The notes under the pieces are model-generated. The model made no database searches, had not been told where the DNA came from, and saw nothing but the letters and a program-made list of their open reading frames with translations. Positions 28,568 to 37,039 of a DNA stretch of 64,000 bases are shown in pieces; positions within the stretch are counted from its first letter, which is position 1, and each line of letters starts with the position of its first letter. A program made the translations under genes and the position numbers. Source of the DNA: Pseudomonas fildesensis (GTDB lineage: Bacteria > Pseudomonadota > Gammaproteobacteria > Pseudomonadales > Pseudomonadaceae); contig NZ_LFMW01000006.1 of assembly GCF_001050345.1 (NCBI RefSeq), positions 1 through 64,000 of the forward strand, written 5' to 3'.

Positions 28568-29476
28568 ATGAACCTTGAGAGCAAATGGCTGGAAGACTTC
28601 AGCGCTTTGGCGGCTACCCGCAGCTTTTCCCAGGCGGCCGAGCGACGTTTTGTCACCCAGCCCGCCTTCAGCCGCCGCATCCGCAGCCTGGAAGCCGCGC
28701 TGGGCCTGACCCTGGTCAACCGCTCGCGCACGCCGGTGGAATTGACGGCGGCGGGGCAGCTGTTTCTGGTCACCGCGCGCACGGTGGTCGAGCAGTTGGG
28801 TGAAGTTCTGCGCCATTTGCATCACTTGGAAGGCGGGCAGGGCGAAGTCATGCAAGTGGCCGCTGCACACTCCCTGGCACTGGGCTTCTTCCCCCGCTGG
28901 ATCGCGCAACTGCGCAACGAAGGGCTGAACATCGCCACACGGCTGGTCGCCACTAACGTCGGTGACGCCGTGCACGCCCTGCGCGAAGGCGGCTGCGACC
29001 TGATGTTGGCGTTCTACGATCCGGACGCCGCGATGCAGATGGACCCGGAAATTTTCCCCTCGCTGCACCTGGGTAACACCGAAATGCTCCCGGTGTGCGC
29101 CGCCGATGCCGACGGCAAGCCGCTGTTCGACCTGGAAGGCGAAGGCAGTGTGCCGCTGTTGGCCTACAGCGCCGGCGCCTTCCTTGGCCGCTCGGTGCAT
29201 TTGCTATTGCGCCAGCGCGCCCTGCGCTTTACCACGGTTTACGAAACCGCCATGGCCGACAGCCTCAAGAGCATGGCCCTGGAAGGCCTGGGCATCGCCT
29301 GGGTGCCGCAACTGAGCGTGCGTGCCGAACTCGCGCGAGGCGAACTGGTAGTGTGCGGCGGGCCGCAATGGCATGTGCCGCTGGAGATTCGCCTGTATCG
29401 GTGTGCCTTGGTGCGCAAGGCGAACGTGCGGTTGTTGTGGCGCAAGTTGGAAGGTGGCGCGGCGCAGAATACCTGA
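28568..29476 (+). CDS. LysR-family regulator (HypT/YjiE-like)
   Basis: This 302-residue LysR-type protein has start ATG 28568 directly behind GGAGGAAGTG. The N-terminus (NLESKWLEDFSALAATRSFS, then QAAERRFVTQPAFSRRIRSLE) closely follows the pattern of E. coli HypT (YjiE), a regulator that responds to hypochlorite. AAAHSLALGFFPRWI and GIAWVPQLSV occur at matching places. It is divergent from aspA, which it may control; in pseudomonads the effector is unknown. No terminator is obvious; a REP doublet follows 20 bases after the stop. Confidence 0.82.
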   Translation: MNLESKWLEDFSALAATRSFSQAAERRFVTQPAFSRRIRSLEAALGLTLVNRSRTPVELTAAGQLFLVTARTVVEQLGEVLRHLHHLEGGQGEVMQVAAAHSLALGFFPRWIAQLRNEGLNIATRLVATNVGDAVHALREGGCDLMLAFYDPDAAMQMDPEIFPSLHLGNTEMLPVCAADADGKPLFDLEGEGSVPLLAYSAGAFLGRSVHLLLRQRALRFTTVYETAMADSLKSMALEGLGIAWVPQLSVRAELARGELVVCGGPQWHVPLEIRLYRCALVRKANVRLLWRKLEGGAAQNT

Positions 29477-29493
29477 GCCCGACACCGACCAAA

Positions 29494-29580
29494 TGTGGGA
29501 GGGGGCTTGCTCCCGATAGCGGCGTGTCAGGCACTGATATGTCACTGACACATCACTATCGGGAGCAAGCCCCTCCTACA
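29494..29580. repeat. REP doublet (REPIN-like)
   Basis: GTGGGAGGGGGCTTGCTCCC plus GATAGC (29495-29520) is mirrored by CTATCGGGAGCAAGCCCCTC (29556-29575). Between them a GTGTCA...TGACAC inner stem extends the hairpin. It belongs to a different REP class from the one at 215-360. Confidence 0.85.
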
Positions 29581-29659
29581 GAAATCGCGGCGCCTGGGAC
29601 TGACTCTTAAGTCAATAAAACCGCCACTTTACCCCGCTAGACAGATGGTCATCCCAGGG

Positions 29660-29688
29660 GCTGTTTATCTGCGTTATTACGGTATACT
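29660..29688 (+). promoter_or_regulatory. Putative purEK promoter
   Basis: TATACT at 29683-29688 is a good -10 sequence. A weak -35 (CTGTTT) lies about 17 bases upstream. Transcription would start near 29695, about 110 bases before purE. Confidence 0.5.
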
Positions 29689-29726
29689 GCGCGGCCTTCG
29701 GCCGGTCCAACCGGCCTTGATTCGTA

Positions 29727-29768
29727 CAACAAGCCACGCCGGATTTCCCGCGTGGCTTGTTGTTTTTT
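29727..29768 (+). terminator. Intrinsic terminator inside the purE leader
   Basis: CAACAAGCCACGC (29727-29739) pairs perfectly over 13 bases with GCGTGGCTTGTTG (29750-29762), followed by six T residues. It lies between the probable promoter and purE. Immediately upstream, GGCC-TTC-GGCC and GGCCGG-TCCAA-CCGGCC can form alternative hairpins sharing one arm, so an attenuator or riboregulator is possible. Alternatively it ends transcription from upstream genes. Confidence 0.75.
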
Positions 29769-29806
29769 GACGCGCCTGCGGGCGCCCAGAGAGAAGAGGC
29801 ACGACG

Positions 29807-30298
29807 ATGAGTGCATTGGTTGGCGTGATCATGGGCTCCAAGTCCGATTGGTCCACCCTTAGCCACACCGCCGATATGCTGGAAAAACTCGGCATTCCGT
29901 ATGAAGTGAAAGTGGTCTCTGCCCACCGCACCCCGGATTTGCTGTTCCAGTATGCCGATGAAGCAGAATCCCGTGGCATCGAGGTGATCATCGCCGGTGC
30001 CGGCGGTGCAGCGCACCTGCCAGGCATGTGTGCGGCCAAGACCCACCTCCCGGTGCTCGGTGTGCCGGTGCAGTCGTCAATGCTCTCGGGCGTGGATTCG
30101 CTGTTGTCCATCGTGCAGATGCCGGCCGGTATTCCGGTGGCGACCCTGGCGATCGGCAAGGCCGGCGCGATCAACGCCGCGCTGTTGTCCGCCAGCATCC
30201 TGGGCGCCAAGCACCCGCAGTTCCACGCGGTGCTGAAAAAATTCCGTGCTGAGCAGACAGACAGCGTGCTGGACAATCCAGACCCACGTATCGCCTGA
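29807..30298 (+). CDS. purE: N5-carboxyaminoimidazole ribonucleotide mutase
   Basis: This 163-residue class I PurE converts N5-CAIR to CAIR in purine synthesis. It shows [14 protein letters not shown] at the start, [12 protein letters not shown] with the catalytic histidine, and [11 protein letters not shown]. The ribosome site is AGAAGAGG. It is followed 11 bases later by purK, its partner enzyme. A strong intrinsic terminator in the 110-base leader suggests that expression is attenuated. Confidence 0.95.
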   Translation: MSALVGVIMGSKSDWSTLSHTADMLEKLGIPYEVKVVSAHRTPDLLFQYADEAESRGIEVIIAGAGGAAHLPGMCAAKTHLPVLGVPVQSSMLSGVDSLLSIVQMPAGIPVATLAIGKAGAINAALLSASILGAKHPQFHAVLKKFRAEQTDSVLDNPDPRIA

Positions 30299-30309
30299 GG
30301 TTGTTGACG

Positions 30310-31395
30310 ATGAAAATCGGTGTAATCGGTGGCGGCCAACTGGGCCGCATGCTGGCCCTGGCGGGAACCCCGCTGGGGATGAACTTCGCTTTCCTTGATC
30401 CTGCGCCCGACGCCTGCGCGGCGGCCCTGGGTGAGCACCTGCGTGCTGACTACAGCGACCCGGACCACCTGCGCCAGCTGGCGGACGAAGTCGACCTGGT
30501 GACCTTCGAGTTCGAAAGTGTCCCGGCCGAAACCGTGGCCTTCCTGTCGCAGTTCGTACCGGTATACCCGAGCGCCGAAGCCTTGCGCATCGCTCGTGAT
30601 CGCTGGTTCGAGAAGAGCATGTTCAAGGATCTGGGCATCCCGACCCCGGCCTTCGCCGACATCCAGTCCCAGGCGGACCTGGACGCCGCAGTCGCCAGCA
30701 TCGGCCTGCCGGCCGTGCTGAAAACCCGCACCTTGGGTTACGACGGCAAGGGCCAGAAAGTGCTGCGCACCGCTGCCGACGTGGTCGGTACGTTTGCCGA
30801 GCTGGGCAGCGTTGCCTGCCTGCTGGAAGGCTTCGTGCCGTTCACCGGCGAGGTCTCGCTGATCGCCGTGCGTGCCCGTGATGGCGAAACCCGCTTCTAC
30901 CCGTTGGTGCACAACACCCACGACAGCGGGATCCTCAAACTGTCCGTGGCCAGCACCGACCACCCGCTGCAGGCGCTGGCGGAAGACTATTCCAGCCGCG
31001 TGCTCAAGCAACTCGATTACGTCGGCGTGATGGCGTTCGAGTTCTTTGAAGTCGACGGCGGCCTCAAAGCCAACGAAATCGCCCCGCGCGTGCACAACTC
31101 CGGGCACTGGACCACCGAAGGCGCCGAGTGCAGCCAGTTCGAAAACCACCTGCGGGCGGTCGCGGGCTTGCCGCTGGGCTCCACGGCCAAGGTCGGCGAG
31201 AGCGCCATGCTCAACTTCATCGGCGTGGTACCGCCGGTTGAGCAGGTGATCGCGATCGATGACTGCCACTTGCATCACTACGGCAAGGCCTTCAAGGCCG
31301 GGCGCAAGGTCGGCCACGCCAACCTGCGCTGCAAGGACCGTGCAACCCTCCAGGCGCAGATCCTCAAGGTCGAAGCGCTGATCGCCGAGCAATAA
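30310..31395 (+). CDS. purK: N5-carboxyaminoimidazole ribonucleotide synthase
   Basis: This 361-residue ATP-grasp enzyme carboxylates AIR with bicarbonate and ATP. GVIGGGQLGRMLALAG opens the protein, LKTRTLGYDGKGQKVL is the ATP-binding segment, and NEIAPRVHNSGHWT carries the metal and phosphate ligands. The start is ATG 30310 (KIGVIGG) with TGAGG upstream; a TTG three codons earlier is not needed. It forms an operon with purE. Confidence 0.95.
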   Translation: MKIGVIGGGQLGRMLALAGTPLGMNFAFLDPAPDACAAALGEHLRADYSDPDHLRQLADEVDLVTFEFESVPAETVAFLSQFVPVYPSAEALRIARDRWFEKSMFKDLGIPTPAFADIQSQADLDAAVASIGLPAVLKTRTLGYDGKGQKVLRTAADVVGTFAELGSVACLLEGFVPFTGEVSLIAVRARDGETRFYPLVHNTHDSGILKLSVASTDHPLQALAEDYSSRVLKQLDYVGVMAFEFFEVDGGLKANEIAPRVHNSGHWTTEGAECSQFENHLRAVAGLPLGSTAKVGESAMLNFIGVVPPVEQVIAIDDCHLHHYGKAFKAGRKVGHANLRCKDRATLQAQILKVEALIAEQ

Positions 31396-31501
31396 CCCAG
31401 GGGCCGGCGGGAACCATTGGTTGCCGCCCGCTCTCTCATTGCAGGATGGCAAAGCCTGACTAGGCTTGGTCATGACTCACATTCAATCAGAGGGAAATGC
31501 C

Positions 31502-31747
31502 ATGGGTATCATCGGAACCATCTTTATCGGCTTGATCGTCGGTCTGCTCGCGCGTTTCCTCAAGCCAGGCGACGACAACATGGGCTGGATCATGACCATC
31601 CTGCTGGGTATCGCCGGCTCCCTGGCCGCGACCTACGGCGGTCAGGCACTGGGTATCTACCAGGCTGGCCAGGGTGCAGGCTTCCTCGGTGCATTGGTCG
31701 GCGCGATCGTGTTGCTGGTGATCTACGGCCTGATCAAAAAGAAGTAA
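31502..31747 (+). CDS. GlsB/YeaQ/YmgE-family stress membrane protein
   Basis: This 81-residue protein has three transmembrane helices (about 3-20, 29-47, 55-76) and ends in KKK. The glycine-zipper-like GIIGTIFIGLIVGLLARFLK start and the NMGWIMTILLGIAGS segment are diagnostic for the transglycosylase-associated/GlsB family, which is often stress-induced; its biochemical role is unknown. Start ATG 31502 has AGAGGGA upstream, and the frame extended upstream is not needed. Confidence 0.88.
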   Translation: MGIIGTIFIGLIVGLLARFLKPGDDNMGWIMTILLGIAGSLAATYGGQALGIYQAGQGAGFLGALVGAIVLLVIYGLIKKK

Positions 31748-31792
31748 TCAGGCGACAAAGTCCTCTGCGCTGCGCAGGCGCGGAGGGCTAGA

Positions 31793-32362
31793 ATGCCGAC
31801 ACTGTTTACCTTGTCGAGCCCCTCCATGCGCCGCCTTCTTTTGACTCTCCTCTTGCTGGGCCCAGGCCTGGTTCACGCTGGCGAACTGCCGGAAACCGAC
31901 TGGCTCGACCTGATGCCGCTGTCGGACCAGAAAGCCCTCGAAACGATGCCGGAAATCGACCACAACTCCCCCGAAGCCCAGGGCACCTTCACCGATAAAG
32001 GTGGCTTGAAGCAGAGCAAGGGGCTGCCGGCGGTGATGTATTCCACCAAGACCGTGGCCGCCATGAACGGCAAGAACATCCGCATTGGCGGCTACCCGGT
32101 GCCATTGGAAACCGATGCCAAGGGGCGCAGCACGCTGTTTTTCCTGGTGCCATACCCTGGCGCCTGCATCCATGTGCCGCCACCGCCGCCGAATCAGTTG
32201 GTGCTGGTGCGCTATCCCAAGGGGCTGAAGCTGGACGATATCTACACGCCGCTGTGGGTCACGGGCACGCTGAAGGTGGAGAAGGTCAACAATGAACTGG
32301 CCGATGCTGCCTATGCGCTGGAAGCGGGGAAGGTGCGGGTGGTGAAGGAGTCGGATCTCTAA
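31793..32362 (+). CDS. DUF3299 periplasmic protein
   Basis: 189 residues from ATG 31793 (GGAGGG at good spacing), or 178 from ATG 31826. An N-terminal signal peptide (RRLLLTLLLLGPGLVHA) is followed by a DUF3299 domain with IRIGGYPVPLET and LVPYPGACIHVPPPPPNQ, the hallmark of the family. Function is unknown; the family is often found near lipoprotein and metal transport genes, but here it stands alone behind the GlsB-like gene. A REP pair follows. Confidence 0.8.
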   Translation: MPTLFTLSSPSMRRLLLTLLLLGPGLVHAGELPETDWLDLMPLSDQKALETMPEIDHNSPEAQGTFTDKGGLKQSKGLPAVMYSTKTVAAMNGKNIRIGGYPVPLETDAKGRSTLFFLVPYPGACIHVPPPPPNQLVLVRYPKGLKLDDIYTPLWVTGTLKVEKVNNELADAAYALEAGKVRVVKESDL

Positions 32363-32378
32363 ACCGACCGCTAAACCT

Positions 32379-32460
32379 GGAGCAGGCTTGCCGGCGATGA
32401 GGCCAGTGAATTTATCGCTGCTCTCAGGGCCGCCATCGCCGGTAAGCCTGTCCCTACAGG
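32379..32460. repeat. REP doublet, third class
   Basis: TGGAGCAGGCTTGCCGGCGATG (about 32379-32400) is opposed by CATCGCCGGTAAGCCTGTCC (about 32433-32452) around a short loop. It sits between two convergent genes and may serve as a two-sided terminator. Confidence 0.7.
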
Positions 32461-32461
32461 G

Positions 32462-33361
32462 TTACAAGGCGATTGCGGAGATGCTCACGCCCAGCGTGTG
32501 GCTCTCGCCCGGCGCCAGTTCAACCACGTCATCCAGTACGTTGGCCGTCTCGATGCACAACATGCCCTGCCAGCCGTCGTCGGCCATATCGTCGAAAGCC
32601 TTGGCGCGTTCGGTCCAGGGGTTCCAGATCACGGTCGACTTCGAGCCTTCGCTGGTGAGCTGAATGCGGCGCTGCCAGTCGTTATCGACGATGTCCAGTT
32701 GCGCCGGAGTGTCGAGGTAGATGCGGTCGGTCTCGGCGGTGAAGTGCAGGAGCCCGGCTTGCTGTTGGTTGCTCCAGCCATCGGCGGTATCGATATACGC
32801 CAAACCGTCGAGGCCTTCGACTTGCACGTTGCGCACATCGCTTACGGCGAAGTAGGTGTGCAGCGCCTGGCTGAGGGTCACGGTGTCGGTGCCACGGTTG
32901 TGGCTGGTCAGGCGGATATGCAGTTGATCGTCCAGCAGCAGGCTTAGCTTCAGGTCGACTTGATGTGGCCAGCCGGGGAAGCCGTTTGCCGGGACCGGCA
33001 GCACCAGATCGACGCGCAATGACTCGCCTTCCAGCTCGGCCGCGGCCAATTCCCAGGTCGCCGTGCGCACGAAACCGTGGGCACCGGCCGGCTGGTCACT
33101 CTGGCGCATCGCTTTCACGCTTTGCGGGTTGCGGTCGAACACGCCAAACCACGGCCAGCACACCGGCACACCGGTGCGGATGCCTTTGCCCTGCTTGAAC
33201 ACCGCCTCTTTATTAGGCCAGATCAGCGGCTGCTCGCCCTTACGCTGGTAACTGAAGATATGCGCGCCCTGCTGGGCCACCATCAATTCGGCGCCGTTGT
33301 GGCGGATGCGCCAGCAGTCCAGCTCGTCGATTTTCACGGTTTCAACGTGGGGCGTAGTCAT
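32462..33361 (-). CDS. D-hexose-6-phosphate mutarotase (YeaD-like)
   Basis: This 299-residue aldose-1-epimerase-family protein interconverts anomers of glucose-6-phosphate. Typical features are AELMVAQQGAHIFSYQRKGE, GKGIRTGVPVCWPWFG, AHGFVRTATWEL (a catalytic histidine) and ALHTYFAVSDV. ATG 33361 is used rather than the GTG three codons earlier. It stands alone, with the hotdog thioesterase gene upstream in the same direction but separated by about 60 bases. Confidence 0.88.
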   Translation of the reverse strand: MTTPHVETVKIDELDCWRIRHNGAELMVAQQGAHIFSYQRKGEQPLIWPNKEAVFKQGKGIRTGVPVCWPWFGVFDRNPQSVKAMRQSDQPAGAHGFVRTATWELAAAELEGESLRVDLVLPVPANGFPGWPHQVDLKLSLLLDDQLHIRLTSHNRGTDTVTLSQALHTYFAVSDVRNVQVEGLDGLAYIDTADGWSNQQQAGLLHFTAETDRIYLDTPAQLDIVDNDWQRRIQLTSEGSKSTVIWNPWTERAKAFDDMADDGWQGMLCIETANVLDDVVELAPGESHTLGVSISAIAL

Positions 33362-33418
33362 GCAAAGCACTCTTTATGGCAGGCAATGAGGCAATTGACC
33401 GTCAAAACCCGGCGAGGT

Positions 33419-33823
33419 TTAACGCGCCCGCGACGGCACCGACCGGGTACGACCGCTGCCATCGATGGCAACGAACACGAATACCGCCTCGGTGACCTTG
33501 CGCCATTCGCTGGACAGCGGGTCATCGCTCCACACTTCGACCATCATCTGGATCGAGCTGCGGCCGATTTCCAGGGCCTGGGTGTAGAACGACAATTGCG
33601 CGCCCACCGCCACTGGCACCAGGAACGCCATGCGATCGATGGCCACGGTGGCAACACGGCCACCGGCGACCTTGCTGGCCATTGCCGTGCCGGCCAGGTC
33701 CATCTGTTCGACCAGCCAGCCGCCGAAGATATCGCCGAAGCCGTTGGTTTCACGCGGGAGCGCGGTGATTTGCAGGGCGAGATCGCCTTGCGGGATAGGA
33801 TCTTCTTGTTCGAGTTCGATCAT
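33419..33823 (-). CDS. Acyl-CoA thioesterase (YciA-like hotdog)
   Basis: This 134-residue hotdog-fold protein begins IELEQEDPIPQGDLALQ. The family motif NGFGDIFGGWLVEQMDLAGT contains the active-site region, and VDPLSSEWRKVTEAVFVFVA-like strands complete the fold. It probably hydrolyses a range of acyl-CoAs in the cytoplasm. The 470-base gap to the MFS gene on its other side holds nothing I could assign. Confidence 0.85.
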   Translation of the reverse strand: MIELEQEDPIPQGDLALQITALPRETNGFGDIFGGWLVEQMDLAGTAMASKVAGGRVATVAIDRMAFLVPVAVGAQLSFYTQALEIGRSSIQMMVEVWSDDPLSSEWRKVTEAVFVFVAIDGSGRTRSVPSRAR

Positions 33824-34293
33824 GCCGGGGGTGCCTCTGACCCGTGACGCTTTTTATAGGTGATGCAAAGTGGATAGCCGACTGGTGGAAAAACGTTTCA
33901 GCACAAACATACTCCGTTCGACTCGTTTCTCGTAAGGCGCACTAAAGGGAAACTCTGCCAAACCGGCTGGGTGGCACCCAACAGCGTTTTGGCACAGCAG
34001 CCCCTCAAGACAGCGGGTCTGGTGCTTGCAAGGGCCGAGTATATCGAGACCCTGACGCCACGACGACCTCCCGGCGCTCATTTGGTCGGCAAATCGCGGC
34101 TGTATCGGGGCTTTTTCCAGCAACTGTGCTTCTGCTTTGCGGGTAATGCGTGCGCACCTGGAATAATTCACCCACTGGAACTGTTAACAGGACAGCGCTG
34201 TGCTTTTCCAGGCGATTTGCTATCTTGCCCAACCCGTCCTGGCTCAGCCAGTCCCCCGGATCTGCCGTTCTGACTAATAAGAGAAGCCTTGCC
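33824..34293. other. Long intergenic region without recognised features
   Basis: About 470 bases between the thioesterase start and the divergent MFS start. Both promoters must lie here. I found no hairpin, REP, tRNA or small ORF with a ribosome site that I could support. Confidence 0.5.
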
Positions 34294-35583
34294 ATGTCCT
34301 CCGTGCCCGCAAGCAGTGCGCAACCGTCGCGCCCGCTGACCCGCAACGACTACAAAACCCTGTCGCTGTCTGCCTTGGGCGGGGCGCTGGAATTTTATGA
34401 TTTCATCATTTTCGTGTTTTTTGCCACCGTGGTCGGAAAACTGTTCTTCCCCGCTGACATGCCCGAGTGGCTGCGCATGATGCAGACCTTCGGCATTTTT
34501 GCCGCCGGTTACCTCGCACGCCCCCTGGGCGGCATCATCATGGCGCACTTCGGTGACCTGCTCGGACGCAAGAAAATGTTCACCCTGAGCATCTTCATGA
34601 TGGCCGTGCCGACCCTGATCATGGGCCTGCTGCCGACCTACGCGCAGATCGGCCTGTGGGCGCCGATCCTGTTGCTGCTGATGCGCGTCATCCAGGGCGC
34701 GGCGATTGGTGGCGAAGTACCGGGCGCCTGGGTGTTCGTCTCCGAGCACGTACCACCGCGCCACATCGGCTACGCCTGCGGCACCCTGACCAGCGGCCTC
34801 ACCGCCGGCATCCTGCTGGGTTCGCTGGTTGCCACTGCGATCAACACACTCTACAGCCCGGAGCAGGTTTCGGATTACGCGTGGCGCATCCCGTTCCTGC
34901 TGGGTGGTGTGTTCGGCCTGCTGTCGGTGTACCTGCGCCGCTGGCTGCATGAAACACCGATCTTCGCCGAGATGCAGCAACGCAAGACCCTGGCCGCTGA
35001 GCTGCCGTTGCGCGCCGTGCTGCGCGACCACCGCGGCGCCATCGTGCTGTCGATGCTGCTGACCTGGCTGCTCTCGGCCGGTGTTGTGGTGGTTATCCTG
35101 ATGACCCCGACCGTGCTGCAAACCATCTACCACTTCAGCCCCACCGTTGCGCTGCAAGCCAACAGCCTGGCCATCGTCACCCTGAGCCTGGGCTGTATCG
35201 CCTCCGGCGCCCTGGCCGACCGCTTCGGTGCCGGCCGCATATTGGTCGCCGGTTGCGCACTGTTGCTGGCGACTTCCTGGACGCTTTATCACAGCCTCTT
35301 TAATCATCCTGACTGGCTGTTTCCGCTGTACGCCTTGACCGGTTTGTTTGTAGGCACTATCGGTGTGGTGCCTTATGTAATGGTCAAAGCCTTCCCGCCA
35401 GTGGTGCGCTTCAGTGGCTTGTCGTTTTCCTACAACGTGGCCTACGCCGTGTTCGGCGGCCTGACGCCGCTGGCGGTGTCCCTGCTGATGAAGGAAAGCC
35501 CGATGGGCCCGTCCTATTACGTTGCTGTCCTGTGTGTGATGGGGATGGTGGTGGGTGGGTATCTGTGGAAGCGCGGTCGCTGA
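34294..35583 (+). CDS. MFS transporter (metabolite:H+ symporter type)
   Basis: This 429-residue protein has 12 predicted transmembrane helices. It shows the MFS loop motif GDLLGRKKMFTLSIF between helices 2 and 3, ARPLGGIIMAHF, and a related ADRFGAGRI loop in the second half. LSALGGALEFYDFIIFVF at helix 1 is typical of the ProP/KgtP/ShiA metabolite:proton symporters. Start ATG 34294 (SSVPASSAQ) is chosen because the frame extended upstream has no ribosome site. Substrate unknown, perhaps an organic acid or osmolyte. Confidence 0.85.
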   Translation: MSSVPASSAQPSRPLTRNDYKTLSLSALGGALEFYDFIIFVFFATVVGKLFFPADMPEWLRMMQTFGIFAAGYLARPLGGIIMAHFGDLLGRKKMFTLSIFMMAVPTLIMGLLPTYAQIGLWAPILLLLMRVIQGAAIGGEVPGAWVFVSEHVPPRHIGYACGTLTSGLTAGILLGSLVATAINTLYSPEQVSDYAWRIPFLLGGVFGLLSVYLRRWLHETPIFAEMQQRKTLAAELPLRAVLRDHRGAIVLSMLLTWLLSAGVVVVILMTPTVLQTIYHFSPTVALQANSLAIVTLSLGCIASGALADRFGAGRILVAGCALLLATSWTLYHSLFNHPDWLFPLYALTGLFVGTIGVVPYVMVKAFPPVVRFSGLSFSYNVAYAVFGGLTPLAVSLLMKESPMGPSYYVAVLCVMGMVVGGYLWKRGR

Positions 35584-35612
35584 TACTTCTTTGAGCACCT
35601 GCCGATAACCCT

Positions 35613-35708
35613 GTGGCGAGGGAGCTTGCTCCCGTTGGGCTGCGCAGCGGCCCCAAAAAAAGCGGGAGCGCTGCGCACTCCAACGCGAGCAAGCTCGCTC
35701 GCCACAGG
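35613..35708. repeat. REP doublet downstream of the MFS gene
   Basis: GTGGCGAGGGAGCTTGCTCCC plus GTTGGGCTGCGCAGC (35613-35649) is mirrored by CGCTGCGCACTCCAACGCGA plus GCAAGCTCGCTCGCCAC (35669-35706), with some mismatches. It is the same class as 215-360 and 49541-49700. Confidence 0.8.
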
Positions 35709-35834
35709 TTTTGTGCTCTACAACGATTACAGAGCGTTTCCAAAAGCCGCTGCAACCCTCTCGCAAACCCCCTGCATTTCCTGGCCTTTCCCCGAAGCCC
35801 CTCTTTCTCCAGTGAATAGTGGCCTTTCATCTAA

Positions 35835-35852
35835 CTGTCACATTCCAGACAT
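35835..35852 (+). promoter_or_regulatory. Pho box of pstS
   Basis: CTGTCAC-ATTC-CAGACAT: two heptamers 11 bases apart, matching the PhoB direct-repeat pattern with a weaker second half. It lies 68 bases before the pstS start. Confidence 0.65.
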
Positions 35853-35919
35853 AGAGTGTTCACACGGCCTACCGATACTTGGGCCCGACCCAACTATCCC
35901 TATCTGCTAGGAGCAAGGC

Positions 35920-36906
35920 ATGAAACTGAAGCGTTTGATGGCGGCTATGACTTTTGTCGCTGCTGGCGTTGCGACCGCCAATGCGGTGGCCGCTGGTGTT
36001 GACCCGGCAATTCCGGCTTACGTGAAGACCACTGGTGTGTCGGGCAACTTGTCCAGCGTCGGTTCCGATACCCTGGCCAACCTGATGACCTTGTGGGCTG
36101 AGGGTTACAAAAAGGAATACCCGAACGTCAACATCCAGATTCAAGCTGCCGGCTCCGCCACCGCGCCACCTGCGCTGACTGAAGGCACCTCCAACCTGGG
36201 CCCGATGAGCCGCAAGATGAAGGACACCGAACTGGCGGCCTTCGAGCAGAAGTACGGCTACAAGCCAACCGCTATCCCGGTTGCCGTGGATGCCCTGGCC
36301 GTGTTCGTGCACAAGGACAACCCGATCCAGCACCTGACCATGGAACAAGTCGACGCGGTCTTCTCCTCGACTCGCCTGTGCGGTGGCAAAGCCGACGTGA
36401 AAACCTGGGGCGACCTGGGTGTGACCGGCGACCTGGCCAACAAGCCAGTGCAGCTGTTCGGTCGTAACTCGGTATCCGGTACCTACGGCTACTTCAAAGA
36501 AGAAGCCCTGTGCAAAGGCGACTACAAGCCTAACGTGAACGAACAACCTGGCTCGGCTTCGGTCGTGCAGTCGATCAGCTCCTCGCTGAACGGCATCGGT
36601 TATTCGGGCATCGGCTACAAGACCGCCAGCGTGAAGACCGTGGCCCTGGCCAAGAAAGGCACCACTGAGTTCATCGAAGACAGCGAAGAAAACGCCCTGA
36701 ACGGCAAATACCCGCTGTCGCGCTTCCTCTACGTTTACGTCAACAAAGCCCCGAACAAGCCTCTGGCCCCGCTGGAAGCTGAGTTCGTGAAACTGGTTCT
36801 GTCCAAACAGGGCCAGGAAGTTGTAGTGAAAGACGGTTACATCCCACTGCCAGCCAAAGTTGCCGCCAAGGCCCTGGCTGACCTGGGTCTGAAAGAAGGC
36901 AACTGA
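35920..36906 (+). CDS. pstS: Phosphate-binding protein PstS
   Basis: This 328-residue periplasmic phosphate-binding protein has a signal peptide ([19 protein letters not shown]; cleavage near AVA) followed by [16 protein letters not shown], where phosphate is bound. [16 protein letters not shown] and [14 protein letters not shown] are further ligand-contacting segments. The ribosome site is TAGGAGCAAGG. It is preceded by a Pho box and followed by a GC-rich hairpin (36914-36940), then pstC with its own Pho box. It belongs to the high-affinity phosphate uptake system. Confidence 0.95.
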   Translation: MKLKRLMAAMTFVAAGVATANAVAAGVDPAIPAYVKTTGVSGNLSSVGSDTLANLMTLWAEGYKKEYPNVNIQIQAAGSATAPPALTEGTSNLGPMSRKMKDTELAAFEQKYGYKPTAIPVAVDALAVFVHKDNPIQHLTMEQVDAVFSSTRLCGGKADVKTWGDLGVTGDLANKPVQLFGRNSVSGTYGYFKEEALCKGDYKPNVNEQPGSASVVQSISSSLNGIGYSGIGYKTASVKTVALAKKGTTEFIEDSEENALNGKYPLSRFLYVYVNKAPNKPLAPLEAEFVKLVLSKQGQEVVVKDGYIPLPAKVAAKALADLGLKEGN

Positions 36907-36913
36907 TTGCCTC

Positions 36914-36953
36914 TGCGGGAGCCGGTGTGCCGGTTCCCGCATCTCTAATTTTT
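36914..36953 (+). terminator. Hairpin after pstS (attenuating terminator)
   Basis: GCGGGAGCCGG-TGTG-CCGGTTCCCGC forms an 11-base stem with one wobble pair. The T-run (ATTTTTG) comes about 8 bases later, so it may stabilise pstS mRNA and only partly terminate. Confidence 0.6.
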
Positions 36954-36988
36954 GTTCGCTGCTAGCGCTGCTACGCGGCGAATTTCTT

Positions 36989-37017
36989 GCGTCACTGCAT
37001 TGTCATCTTTCTGTCAT
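36989..37017 (+). promoter_or_regulatory. Pho box of pstCAB-phoU
   Basis: TTGTCAT-CTTT-CTGTCAT (37000-37017) is a near-perfect Pho box. A third heptamer-like copy, GCGTCAC, lies 11 bases upstream (36989-36995). It ends 22 bases before the pstC start codon, which suggests a very short leader or that transcription starts just before the gene. Confidence 0.8.
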
Positions 37018-37039
37018 ACAGGACCGCTAGGGTGTGCGC

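Noticed and set aside
29677..31473. 598-codon minus-strand frame over purEK
   Set aside because: It is antisense to purE and purK, which are certain.
34168..35766. 532-codon minus-strand frame over the MFS gene
   Set aside because: Its Q/H/G-rich translation lacks motifs; the plus-strand protein shows clear MFS features.
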